A model generated the notes under the pieces. That model was not told where the DNA came from. It saw only the letters and a program-made list of their open reading frames with translations, and made no database searches. A DNA stretch of 64,000 nt from Nyssa sinensis (taxonomy: Eukaryota > Streptophyta > Magnoliopsida > Cornales > Nyssaceae), in the NCBI GenBank assembly GCA_008638375.1, contig VIRR01000579.1:310001-374000 (forward strand), given 5' to 3'. The translations under genes and the position numbers were made by a program. This document shows, in pieces, positions 25,611-36,509 of the stretch (its first letter is position 1; every line of letters starts with the position of its first letter).

Positions 25611-27371
25611 TTTATTTTATCATTTTTGAGGTGTGTGATGGGGTTTCAGTGTAGTTAGGCCGATATCCGACATTTTGGTCTGTCAAAACCCCAAAATGGG
25701 CCTTTTTGGAGCTGAAACTTACATAAGTTTCAAACCGGGCATCCGAACCGAGTGCCGTAAGTTCGTGCAAGTTTATTTTATCATTTTTGAGGTGTGTGAT
25801 GGGGTTTCGGTGTAGTTAGGCCGATATCCGGCATTTTGGTCTGTCAAAACCCCAAAATGCGCCTTTTTGGAGTTGAAACTTGCATAAGTTTCAAACTGGG
25901 CATCCGAACCGAGTGCCATAACTTCGTGAAAGTTTATTTTATCATTTTTGAGGTGTGTGAAGGGGTTTTGGTGTAGTTAGGCCGATATCCGACATTTTGG
26001 TCTATCAAACCCCAAAATGGGCTTTTTTGGAGCTGAAACTTGCATAAGTTTCAAATCGGGCATCCGAGCCGAGTGCCGTAAGTTCGTGCAAGTTTATTTT
26101 ATCATTTTTGAGGTGTGTGATGGGGTTTTGGTGTAGTTAGGCCGATATCCGACATTTTGGTCTGTCAAAACCCCAAAATGGGACTTTTTAGAGCTGAAAC
26201 TTGCATAAGTTTCAAACCGGGCATCCGAACCGAGTGCCGTAAGTTCGTGCAAGTTTATTTTATCATTTTTGAGGTGTGTGATGGGGTTTCAGTGTAGTTA
26301 GACCGATATCTGACATTCTGGTCTGTCAAAACCCCAAAATGGGCCTTTTTGGAGCTGAAACTTGCATAAGTTTCAAACCGGGCATCCGAACCGAGTGCCG
26401 TAAGTTCGTGCAAGTTTATTTTATCATTTTTGAGGTGTGTGATGGGGTTTCGGTATAGTTAGGCCGATATCCAGCATTTTGGTCTGTCAAAACCCCAAAA
26501 TGGGCCTTTTTGGAGCTGAAACTTGCATAAGTTTCAAACTGGGCATCCGAACCGAGTGCCGTAAGTTCGTGCAACTTTATTTTATCATTTTTGAGGTGTG
26601 TGATGGGGTTTCGGTATAGTTAGGCCAATATCCAGCATTTTGGTCTGTCAAAACCCCAAAATGGGCCTTTTTGGAGCTGAAACTTGCATAAGTTTCAAAC
26701 CGGGCATCCGAACCGAGTGTCGTAAGTTCGTGCAAGTTTATTTTATCATTTTTGAGGTGTGTGATGGGGTTTCGGTATATTTAGGCCGATATCCGACATT
26801 TTGGTCTGTCAAAACCCCAAAATGGGCCTTTTTGGAGCTGAAACTTGCATAAGTTTCAAACCGGGCATCCGAACCGAGTGCTGTAAGTTCGTGCAAGTTT
26901 ATTTTATCATTTTTGAGGTGTGTGATGGGGTTTTGGTATAGTTAGGCCGATATCCAGCATTTTGGTCTGTCAAAACCCCAAAATGGGCCTTTTTGGAGCT
27001 GAAACTTGCATAAGTTTCAAACCGGGCATCCGAACCGAGTGCCGTAAGTTCGTGCAAGTTTATTTTATCATTTTTGAGGTGTGTGATGGGGTTTTGGTGT
27101 ATTTAGGCCGATATCCGGCATTTTGGTCTGTCAAAACCCCAAAATAGACCTTTTTGGAGCTGAAACTTGTATAAGTTTCAAACCGGGCATCCGAACCGAG
27201 TGTCGTAAATTTGTGCAAGTTTATTTTATCATTTTTGAGGTGTGTGATGGGGTTTTGGTGTATTTAGGCCGATATCCGGCATTTTGGTCTGTCAAAACCT
27301 CAAAATGGGCCTTGTTGGAGCTGAAACTTGCATAAGTTTCAAACCGGGCATCCGAACCGAGTGCCGTAAGC
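25611..27371. repeat. 161-bp tandem array, 11 units, inside CACTA
   Basis: The marker CATTTTTGAGG recurs at 25621, 25782, 25943, 26103, 26264, 26425, 26586, 26747, 26908, 27069 and 27230, so the period is 161 bp, with one unit of 160. Units differ by only a few bases each. Every unit holds two dyads: CATTTTGG ... CCAAAATG (28 bp in all) and AAACTT-GCAT-AAGTTT. Short open frames occur in several units, but 161 is not a multiple of 3 and the frames close in each unit, so I see no coding role. A (GT)n run follows at 27374-27393. Confidence 0.97.
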
Positions 27372-27393
27372 TCATGTGTGTGTGTGTGTGTGT

Positions 27394-28054
27394 AAACTAT
27401 GGTGCAGCATATAATATTTATATAAAAGAGGAATATAATGGTATCCGGTGTTGCATGTGGAATACCTTTTGTTCTAGAAGTTGAAGCTTCTATGATCTCA
27501 TCAGGGTCAAGGGGTTCCCTTTTTGAGCAAAGATACATAGAAAATGAGCAAAGCATTGTATCAACTACTACAAAATTCAATCATGGGTAACCATTCTAAT
27601 CTCTAAAATTTCCCACAAGTAATCATATTCTTGCAGTTTTCTTACCTGTTTTCTCAAGGTTTACATGTTCTTCCCCTTATCTCAAATGTCTATCCATGCA
27701 AAAACTAAATAAGAAAATAACAAACAAGAAAACAATCATTGTCTCAAAGTAGTGTTAAATGGTAGAAAATGATTATTTCTCCCTTAATCAATGAGTGGCA
27801 TTTGGTATCTCCAGCAACTACTTTGCACTTTGCACTAGTTGGAGAATTCTTACTTCACATCAGTTTTCTGTTGTCTCATACTATTAACATCTCAAAGCAC
27901 GAAAGGAGAACTTATATACTTAAACATGGAATTAACTCTTGGCCCACATTAGATGCACAAAATAATTCTCACCTGTTTTCACCATATATGTCACCTGTCA
28001 ATCATTAACAAAAATTACTATTTCACTTAAATTAACTCTATTTGTAAAGGACAA

Positions 28055-28091
<37 letters not shown>

Positions 28092-29168
28092 ATCAAGGCA
28101 GACTTCATATACTAAGTACTGATATATGCAATAACACAAGAAAATATTCAATACAACGACTTCCCAACTAAAAACATTACATAAGAGTCATGGATAGAAA
28201 GATATGAACTGTCATTGTGGAACTAAGGAGCCAACAACGTAATCAAACAAAAAAGCTTTTATAACAAGAAGACCGCCACAACCACTCAAACAACAGAAGA
28301 GTCCATCAAGCAAGCGTCGCACTCCAAGGATTTCTGTTGTGCCTATTTGAATGGCTGTCAATTTATTCCGAATATATGGCAGCTCCATATCCAATTCGGG
28401 CTAGACTGGTACTAGGGTTCAAAGCAAGTTCAATGCAAAGTTCTAATTCTCCAACTCTTGTTTTGCTTCTGATGTGGATGGTCCAACATGAGCTAAACTA
28501 CTACTACTCACCTTGCAGGAAAATAGTTAATAGAAACAACAGTTGAGAAAAAGTTCAATAATTGCTAGGGTTCTAACTTTTATCAAACTCTAAAATGTCT
28601 TGCAAAAATTCTCTAGAAAAAAGCTGATAATTTCCAGATTATCTTTGTAATCATTACAAATTGACAAGCAGAGCACAATCTAGATCCTTGTAGAGCGAAT
28701 TTTAATAACAGGTATTTCCTCCCAGAATTTCTGCCAAATATAAAAAGTCATCATCTCCCAGTTACTAAAAATTTCTTAGGTCAAATCACAGTATTCCTGC
28801 GACTACCATTATACCAATTTAATTCTCATCTATTATAGGGAGGACCACAATCTAATTTAATTTTCATCTAACTTCTCTCCAATTCTATCAGTTATAGAAA
28901 GGACCACAATTACTATATCCCTGAATTATAGTCGCTAATAATGCATAAAGAGTCCAATAAAGGTGCAAAGGGTTAAACAACTGTCAGACTACTGAACCAG
29001 TCATTGCCACTTTACAAGTCATAAAAGATGAAAAAATAATAATTTTATTTTTTCACTTTCCAAACAACATATTAAAAAAAAAAAGAAGCGAAGATGCATT
29101 ATTTATGATATCAAGATTTAAAGCTAAATTCAGTACGTGGAACCAAAATATGTCATAAGGAAACATAC
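27394..29168. other. CACTA interior without a recognisable gene
   Basis: This AT-rich stretch includes (AT)n at about 28056-28087. On the minus strand there are splice-like signals, such as ACAG before GTAAGAA at about 27640-27646 and an open stretch near 27470-27560 ending in a donor-like GTATTCC. These may be exons of a second captured gene or of a degenerate transposase, but I recognise neither. The open frame at 28212-28394 (minus) is also unassigned. Confidence 0.4.
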
Positions 29169-29951
29169 ATCATTTCGAACAAGAATTGTCGGTTTGGATT
29201 CTTTTGTGCCCTTGCTAATGCCCTCTTTACATTTAATTGAAAGCTGACCCGTGCCTTTATCTTTCCATGCATCTTTATCTGCTGGATCACTTGACTGAAC
29301 ATTCAGGGAAAAGAAAAAAAAAAGAACCAACCAGTTAGAACCTATCATCAAATGATACAACACAAGTAGGTATATGGATAAATTATACCCAACTAATCAC
29401 TACAATAAAAATATGATTAGATGTGTCAACCAAAAACACAAACAATCAACATAGTTGACACACATCACAACAAACCACTATACAACGTGGAGGGTAGGAA
29501 GTGTTTTTTTTTTTTTTAACTATATTTTTATTTTTTTTATGTGTGTGCGTGCATTGGTGGGTAACTGGGTGGTGCGGCAGGTGTGTGCATCAGTAGTCTT
29601 CATATTCATCCAACTGTTAAATGCATATAGAAACTACAAATAAAATGACAGGTATGAAGCAATATATTACTCATCCAAATATATCAAACATCAGGACATA
29701 TTTGAAGTAGAAAACTAAATTCTCTTATCATTCTAATAAAGTAACAAAGAATGTCAATTTTTCCTGCTACAAAAAAATCAGTAAAACACAGAACTCAGAC
29801 CAAAAAAAGGAATATATATCCACTGTATCAGAATGATATCATAAAAAAATTACCTTCACATAAAGCTTGCATTTGACTTCATGTACGACAATAACACCCT
29901 TCTCTTCAGTCTTTTTCACAGATGGGCTGCTAGGCTGCTCCACATCATCTT
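29169..29951 (-). pseudogene. NUP50: Captured fragment of a nucleoporin NUP50-like gene (two exons, Ran-binding domain)
   Basis: Two minus-strand exons are visible: 29951-29854 (98 bp) and 29294-29169 (126 bp), separated by a 559-bp intron. The acceptors are TTATTTTAG before exon 1 and a pyrimidine-rich run ending TTCAG before exon 2; the donors are GTAATT and GTATGT. They join in phase to give 74 open codons reading ...EVKCKLYVK then SSDPADKDAWKDKGTGQ and ending TKESKPTILVRND. This resembles the start of the RanBD1 fold of plant NUP50, which binds Ran at the nuclear pore. I could not find the next expected exon (the rest of the RanBD1 fold) or upstream exons, so this is a fragment. It lies wholly inside the CACTA element, which implies capture. 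Family assignment is from memory of the domain; another RanBD1 protein is possible. Confidence 0.72.
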
Positions 29952-30631
29952 CTAAAATAAATAAAAAAATTCAATAAATTAATAAAAAGATGAAAATACA
30001 TTCCCAAGCAAACAACAAACTCCTTTTGCAGACCATATATAATCCAAACAAATTCCCCAGAGCAGTTAATTCTTAAAGTTCTATGAACATGGCAAACAAG
30101 AAATGGTTATTTCATTACAGTGAGGCAATTTTTTGGTGGTCCACATGCACTGACCAAGAAAGGCAATTCAAGAATTAATGTGGAACAAATGAAATTTTGG
30201 AAAAAGAAAGCGAAAAAATTGGATTACAAAAAAAAAATTGAATAGAAGCAATGGAAGCATGTTAGGAAATGGTGGTACTAGAAAGGAACAAAAATCGATT
30301 CTTAAAGGTTTGCATTTTTTTCTAATAGAAATGAAATATGTGATTCAAACAAAAGCATCCTAGCTAGATTGGAGCAAAATCCAAGCATGCCAGAGCAACA
30401 ATCGAAGCACAATGATATAGATCTGAGTTTGAGAGAGAGAGAAGAGAAAGGACAGTGGCCTAACTGGGCGTCGTATGCCTCCCCGATGTGCTCCCCCCTT
30501 CCCTTTTTAGTTTTGAACCCAACAAAGCGATGGAAATGGCGCCTGAGAGAGAGAGAGAGAAAGACCGTCTGAGAGAGAGAGACCGTCTGAGAGAGAGACA
30601 GAGCGCGAAAAACGGAAGTAAATATAAGGCG
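29952..30631. other. CACTA interior, right of the captured exons
   Basis: No gene is visible. There are GA-rich runs at 30431-30450 and 30546-30600, next to the right subterminal repeats. This could be the promoter side of the minus-strand captured gene, but nothing confirms it. Confidence 0.4.
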
Positions 30632-30895
30632 TTATTAGCGACGCACACTGTGCGTCGCTAATAACCCAAATGAGCGTCGCTAATTGTCATACACAACTAT
30701 TTGCGACGCTCAGGCGTGCGTCGCTAATACAACCAACTATTAGCGACGCACGTGTGCGTTGCTAATTCCCACGTGGGCGTCGCTAATAGTTTCGCCCTTT
30801 TTTTTTAGGCGGGAAGCTAATTTTTTTTTATTTTTTTCCGTATTATTAGCGACGCTTGTTTGTGCGTCGCTAATAATGGGCGTCGCTAAAAGTAG
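30632..30895. repeat. Right subterminal repeat block of the CACTA element
   Basis: Inverted and direct copies of TTAGCGACGC and GCGTCGCTAA, mirroring the left block at 24732-25160. Confidence 0.92.
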
Positions 30896-31752
30896 GTTTT
30901 TTTGTAGTGTAAGAGCAATTATGATATTTAAATATACAAGAATTGAATTGCAAGTAACCCCGAGTACCCTAGGAGTACCGTACAATAAATCCGGGTGGTA
31001 CAGAAAATCATACACGTAGGTCCGCACATGCCTCGATATATGTGCATAGTATATTTTAAATAAAATACAAGAATATACATATATATATATACATATATAC
31101 AAAATAATATGTGTATATATATAATACATATATAGATACATATATATAAATACAAGTATTAAAATAAGTATAAGTATATATATGTATATACAAGTATATA
31201 TATATATATATATTAATAGCATGCAAAAGCATGCAAGTGGGTTAGTGTGTGTGTGTGTCGGCTGTGAGTGTGTGTTTAGTGTGTGTGTAAATATATTATA
31301 TTGTGTATATATATATATATATATACAAATATCTCCTATTTAATTAAAGAAGGAAAAGAAAATAGGAAAAGAAAAGAAAAGATCAAGAAATAAAGTCAAG
31401 GAAAAGGGCAGCAAGTGGGACGAAAGAGAGGAACCGTAGGGGGGCGGTTAGAGTTGTTTGTATATATGTGTTTGAGTTGAGAGAAAAATAGAAGAAAATT
31501 AGAGAAGCTGTGAGCACTTAGAGGGATTTAGAAGTAGAAACAAAGAAAGAGAAGGAAGAAAAGAAGGGTTACTGCGAGCCAAAAGCTCAGCCGGGTGAGT
31601 AAACTGATTTCTGGATTTTACAATTTTGAGTATGAAAGCTTATTTAAGTTTAATGGTTTTAAAGAGCATGAAAAATGATAAATTCAGGAAGAAACCGCAG
31701 CCCATTTAGTGAAGAAATGAGTGAAAAAAACCAATTTAAAGGTTGAAGGAAA

Positions 31753-32195
31753 TGAAGGCGGCAGTATGCGACCCGCAGTATATGAAATAGATATGTGAAG
31801 TATGTGATATGATATAAAGGCGAAGTATGGGACTCGCGTTGTATGAAGTAGATATTTGAAGTACATGATAGGAAGGCGGGGCATGGGACCCGCAGTAACA
31901 TGAGGTAGGTGTTTTGAAGTACGTTATAAGAAGGCGGGGTATGGGACTCGCAGTACTTGAAATAGATATGTGAGGTATGAGATACGAAATGAAGGCGGGG
32001 TATGGGACCCGCAGTACATGAAATAGATATGAGGAGTATGTGATATGAAATGAAGGCGGGGTATGGGACCCGTAGTGACATGAAGTAAGTGTTCTGAAGT
32101 ACGCAATAGGAAGGCGGGGTATAGGACCCGCAGTGATATGAAGTAGGTGTCCTGAAGTACGTGATAGGAAGGCGGAGTAAGGGACTCGTAGTAAA
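31753..32195. repeat. Minisatellite, about 8 degenerate units of 56-62 bp
   Basis: Each unit begins near GAAGGCGGGGTATGGGACC and continues with GCAGTACATGAAATAGATA-like sequence. Units start at about 31753, 31815, 31872, 31931, 31992, 32054, 32110 and 32167. The array begins where similarity to LTR-B stops (about 31745) and runs toward a polypurine tract at 32544, so it probably belongs to the 3' internal region of the truncated family-F element. The minus-strand open frame 31659-32081 is a by-product of the repeat. Confidence 0.85.
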
Positions 32196-32543
32196 ATAGA
32201 AGTAATAGAGTCTGAAGATTAAAAGTAAAACATGAACTAAGAAGGTGAATAACAGTAATTGTAAGAAGTTAAAAAGTGAAAGGAAGGATTTTGACAGTCA
32301 CTAGTGTGCTATCAGGACCATTGTTACCGGTGAGGAATGGCCACCTTATCATGTAACTAAGGGAACTGAGAAACACATAGTGCTGCCTTATCCAACCTGA
32401 TCGAAGAAATTCTTAGACCACTAAAAGACATGAACTGGATACGTAACATAAAGAATTCAGAAGTTTACGTTAGCAATTTAGACGATACGAGTAAACACTG
32501 CTAAGTTATATGAGTAGTCGAGTTTTGAGGACAAAACTCTTTT
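32196..32543 (+). mobile_element. 3' internal remnant of a truncated family-F retrotransposon
   Basis: Unrecognised sequence between the minisatellite and the polypurine tract. It has no long open frame. By position it is the untranslated 3' end of an LTR retrotransposon whose gag-pol and 5' LTR have been deleted. Confidence 0.5.
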
Positions 32544-32556
32544 AAGGGGGGAAGGA
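32544..32556 (+). other. Polypurine tract of the family-F element
   Basis: AAGGGGGGAAGGA lies directly before the LTR start TGTAACACCCC at 32557. This is the expected plus-strand primer for LTR retrotransposons, and it shows the following LTR is a 3' LTR rather than a solo LTR. Confidence 0.88.
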
Positions 32557-33094
32557 TGTAACACCCCGACCTGAATATGGGATCATCGAGTCGTGGGTTA
32601 TAAATTGGTTATCGAGGCCTTGAGTAACGAGGTCAGTTTCGACCCCGACGCGTGGACTTTTAGAAATAGTCCTGAAAACTCAGGACGACTGTACATCACT
32701 GTCGTTGCAATCACCAACCTGTTGGTTCCGTAGCAATTATATGTTTTCACGTTAACCGTCGACCCTTCATACGAGCATAAGATTCGTGAAACGTTTTACG
32801 AGGTTAAAAGAAAATTAGTGTAAAGATATCTACACTTAAGAAAACAATTAATTAATTTAAAATAATTAATTAATTAAATATATGAGATTAATTATTAGTT
32901 AGAATAAATAGAAAAAATACACACTTTAAAAGTGTATTATGTGTGTATATGTATATGGCCAAGTACATGTATGTATGCAAGTGTATACATGAGATAATTA
33001 ATTAACTACATATATATACATACATATATATATATACATTATATGAAGACATACCATTGTCCAAGGTGTAATAAGGGTGTGTGTGTGACATGGT

Positions 33095-33130
<36 letters not shown>

Positions 33131-34307
33131 AACAAAACAAACACACACACACAACTGGCCACTTGATGGCCTGACCCAAAACAGTAAAAACCTGAGCATG
33201 GATACTGCCACAAGTTAAACTAGTGGTTGGGGCAATCAGGAGAGGTGATGATGGTGTATAATTATACACACATTTATACATGTTGTATACACACATGCCA
33301 CACAAAACATTCAGAGACTGAGAGAGAGTGTGAGAGATTGAAGGAGTTCTGGGATACTCAGAGGTGGAAAGCAAAGGGAAAAGAGGAGAGAAACCGAAGG
33401 AGAAAGGTAAAAACACCAAAACCCAATACTTTCCCTCTCTAAAATATTTGTATGTATTACAAGTTGTTTTAGGTTTTCTTAGGCATGCATGATGTCTAGA
33501 GTATGAAAACTTGAATGAGGCATTAAAAATTGGTCTTAAATCAACCCAAAACCTTGAAACCCTACGTAACAGCCATGGATGGACCTTGCTCATAGTAGGT
33601 CTGAATCCATCACCACCAAACCACGTTTGGTTTATCAAAACAAAAACCTGACCACCCAAGGATGTTAAAAACCCATGACCGTGACCAAAAACCTAAAGAA
33701 AGGACCTTCAAAGGTCGAGTTGCAGGAACGAGTTTCAAAACCCAACCTCACAAACTCACATCTAAACTAGATTTAAGAAATGGGGAATCAGACCTAATAG
33801 AAAATGGACCACGACGCAACAAACCTCATGAGATTTGGATGAGAAATGAGCATGAACGATGAGGGTGCAGGTTTGGATTATCAAACCCTAAGCCGAACGC
33901 ATGAACTGGTTTTAAAGCCCAAAATGAATGTCAAACTCTTGAAAAATGTTTCAGAAAGGGATTAGTTTGAAAACAGAGGAAAATAGGTAAATGAAATGGC
34001 TCAAAAATTGAAGCTTTTAAGCTTTGAAAATTAGGGTTACAGTGGGTGTCTGTGAGGAAGAAGACGAGTCGACTCATTGTTTTAAAACTGAGTAGGATGA
34101 GTTAACTTGGGACACGTGGTAGAATCTAAGACCGCCACCGAATAAATGAAGCTACGTCATTTTGGCTTAAGGGTTTAAAACCTTGATTCTACCTGTTTGG
34201 TTACGCGAATAGGGCCCAATCTAATAAACAGAACGCGGTCAGGGATAGCTTATCCACGTTTAAATGCCCTGTCCGCCGTTTGGTTTAAGAAAACAGAGAA
34301 AAAAATA

Positions 34308-34386
34308 AAAAGGGCACAAGCCTTGGGGTTCGAACCCCTGACCCACGCGCCCAAAAGCACTTTCTTTCCACTCGGCCACGCGCCTG
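34308..34386 (-). other. tRNA-like segment 1 in LTR-F
   Basis: On the minus strand there is a consensus A box (TGGCCGAGTGG) and a consensus B box (GGGTTCGAACCCC), about 35 bp apart and in tRNA order. Pairing of the flanking arms is poor by eye, so I call it tRNA-like rather than a tRNA gene. Confidence 0.6.
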
Positions 34387-34456
34387 CGTGTGGCAATGTA
34401 TGGCAATAATATATCTATATATATATTAAATAAAATCAAAAAAAAAAAAAAATAAA

Positions 34457-34530
34457 AGGTGCGATTGCACCTGGTGGGATTCGAAGGCAGTATCTTTTGG
34501 GAGGGAGGTGGCACACTGGCCAGCATGCCA
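34457..34530 (-). other. tRNA-like segment 2 in LTR-F
   Basis: A second, weaker minus-strand unit about 70 bp from the first. It has a TGGCCAGTGTG A-box-like motif and a CTTCGAATCCC B-box-like motif, and it is bounded by poly(A) and TA runs. Confidence 0.45.
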
Positions 34531-36509
34531 CCCATTTCATCCGTTCATATATTGCAAACAAAATATATATATATATATATATCATACTTGATAAATTTAA
34601 TTTAATTAAAATTATTTAATTAAATTAAATAGTAAAAAAAATGCCCGGTGTCCAAATGAGATGAGTTATATATGTATTCTTACTATCTCGGACCTCCTGA
34701 GTCCATTGGTGAGGTCCACGACATGAGATGACGTCCCAAAAAATTTAAGACCCGTAAAAATGTCAAAATGACCAAAATGCCCCTACACCATAAATGAGTC
34801 AAACGAGGTCCAAATAAAATAAATGAACAGTAGATTTTGACTATTTTAAACATTCTAAATCTAGTGGTAGGGTCCGTTTCACGAGATAGGGACTCGAAAA
34901 AATTTAGACACGTTAAGGTATAAATTACCAAATTGCCCCTAACGTGTCCTAAGCCGAGTTAAATTCTAAGGAAGCCTAAATTGACTTTCTTCAACCTTCC
35001 GGACTCAATGGTAGGGTCTATTTGACCAAAAGAAGTGTCAAAAAAATAAAAAGACATAAAATTTGATGAATAGCATCAGTAGGTGATATTGTAGTGATCT
35101 GAGGTTAATGAGGATATTTATGAATTGTTCTTAGGAACTACAGAGGAAGTAGGAAAGCGCATTATTAGCACTAAACCTAAAGGATAGAGGTGAGTAACCC
35201 TGTATTTGAAGTGGAGATTTAACTCCATATATTTGAAGAAGTTTTAAGTTCAAGTTATGTGAAGCATTTGAATATCAAATTCAGTTTTATTACAATTCCT
35301 GTTTTAAATTATTCCGTTATGACATACTTGTTAAATGTTTTTATATTTAGCTCTTTTCTTGGAAATGTTTAGCATGTCAGTGTGAAATGCAAATTTCTTT
35401 AAATATTCTGAATTTGATTATTAAAAATATTTGAAGTTCTATTGTAGAAGTTATACATTTCATGTTTTAAATACTCATGAAAGTATCTATTGAAGAAGCC
35501 ATGTGATAAATGTTTTACAAGATAAATGGTGTTTAAAGCACCTTTTATGATGGTTGAAATCCTTCGGGATTCAACAGTAAATGCCCGATAGCAGGATCTA
35601 ATCCCCCAGGCAAATGAGATCGACAGTATTGACAGTAAAAAGGGAGTCTGGTTCGAAACAGATTCCATCTAATCAAAGAGAAAATATGACAAATGATTTT
35701 GGAAATGGAAGCAAGTTTTTACCCACATTTTCCTATGCATGTTTATATGTTTTGAAGTAACGCTTTTGGAAATGGAAGCAGGTTTTTACCCCCATTTTAT
35801 TATACCTGTTTATATGCTTTTAAATTGCATATGCTCTATTTGAAGAAATGTGTATTTAGCTTGAATATTTTAAATGTTTCAAGGCTATCTGTTTTAAGAA
35901 TGCATATACTCTGTGTTCTAAAATGTATGAGCAATTGGTAGTGAGTATTTTATAAACTCTCATGTGCTAAACCACTACCAGTTGAAAACCCCATGACGAA
36001 TGCAGGAATTACTCACAAGCTTAGATTAGCTTACCCGAATTTTTATCCGTCCTCCTTTCAGGTAAATGATGGCAGCTTGATCTTGATGGTGATAATGATA
36101 AGCCTATCTATTTTGGAAGAAGAGTTAGGCAACTAATCACAGGATTAGCAATTCTCTTGGGGATGTACTATGAAGTTGGCAATATTTTAGATTAGGAAGT
36201 ATTTCGCTATTGTGTATTAAGTCTCGTGGAACAGTTAAACATGTATTAATTATGAAGTCTTTAAGTTTTTAGTTATGCTCTGAATGTATGATCATGTGTA
36301 CCGCGATGTGAAAAGCGGCAATACCAGACGGATGTGCAATTTTTAAAATGAGAAAAGAAAAGAAAAATTTTTCACGCTTCTACAACCACATGAAGCACAT
36401 CTATTCGATACCGCTGCAGATGCGAGCCTTGTCCCGAGGCCTTCGGGTCTTGGGGTGGCAGTCCCGATCCGGGATCCACGCGAGGTGGATTTCGGGTCCT
36501 GACAACTCT

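Larger units (their letters stand above)
24713..30909. mobile_element. Non-autonomous CACTA (En/Spm-type) DNA transposon, 6197 bp
   Basis: The ends are CACTACAAGAAAAACC at 24713 and its inverted form GGTTTTTTTGTAGTG ending at 30909. The 3-bp duplication TAA is perfect at 24710-24712 and 30910-30912; both features are diagnostic of CACTA elements. Dense subterminal repeats of TTAGCGACGC and its complement fill 24732-25160 and 30632-30895, as expected for transposase-binding regions. No transposase frame is visible, so it would need an enzyme supplied in trans. It carries a 161-bp tandem array and two exons resembling NUP50. It sits inside LTR-B copy 2 and is therefore younger than that LTR. 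Confidence 0.93.
32557..36504 (+). mobile_element. 3' LTR of a truncated family-F element, about 3.9 kb
   Basis: It runs from TGTAACACCCC to TTCGGGTCCTGACA. The left flank is the polypurine tract and the right flank is ACTCT (36505-36509); these differ, as expected for a 3' LTR whose partner LTR is missing. The internal plan matches the other LTRs: TA tracts (33097-33128), GA-rich stretch (33300-33400), donor-like GT at 33407, two tRNA-like segments (34308-34386, 34457-34530), three ~145-bp degenerate repeats (34640-35075) and a donor-like GT at 35190. It interrupts a reversed LTR-E. Confidence 0.85.

Noticed and set aside
25611..27371. CRISPR-like array or centromeric satellite
   Set aside because: Units are contiguous with no unique spacers and lie wholly between CACTA ends; nothing indicates a centromere.
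26640..27484. Series of similar 60-70 aa open frames beginning MVCQNPK
   Set aside because: They are translations of the 161-bp tandem repeat; each is closed within about one unit and the period is not a multiple of three.
27769..28546. Plus-strand open frames of 79 and 69 aa in the CACTA interior
   Set aside because: No recognisable domain, AT-rich composition and no splice or start context; treated as chance frames.
31659..32081. 140-aa minus-strand frame with SHTPP/ISYHIL repeats
   Set aside because: By-product of the 56-62-bp minisatellite; unit length varies, so no frame is maintained.
34308..34386. Functional tRNA gene
   Set aside because: A and B boxes are good, but the acceptor and anticodon arms do not pair well by eye and the unit sits inside an LTR.
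32557..36504. Sixth solo LTR
   Set aside because: Flanks do not match (AAGGA versus ACTCT) and a polypurine tract abuts the left end, so it is the 3' LTR of a truncated element.
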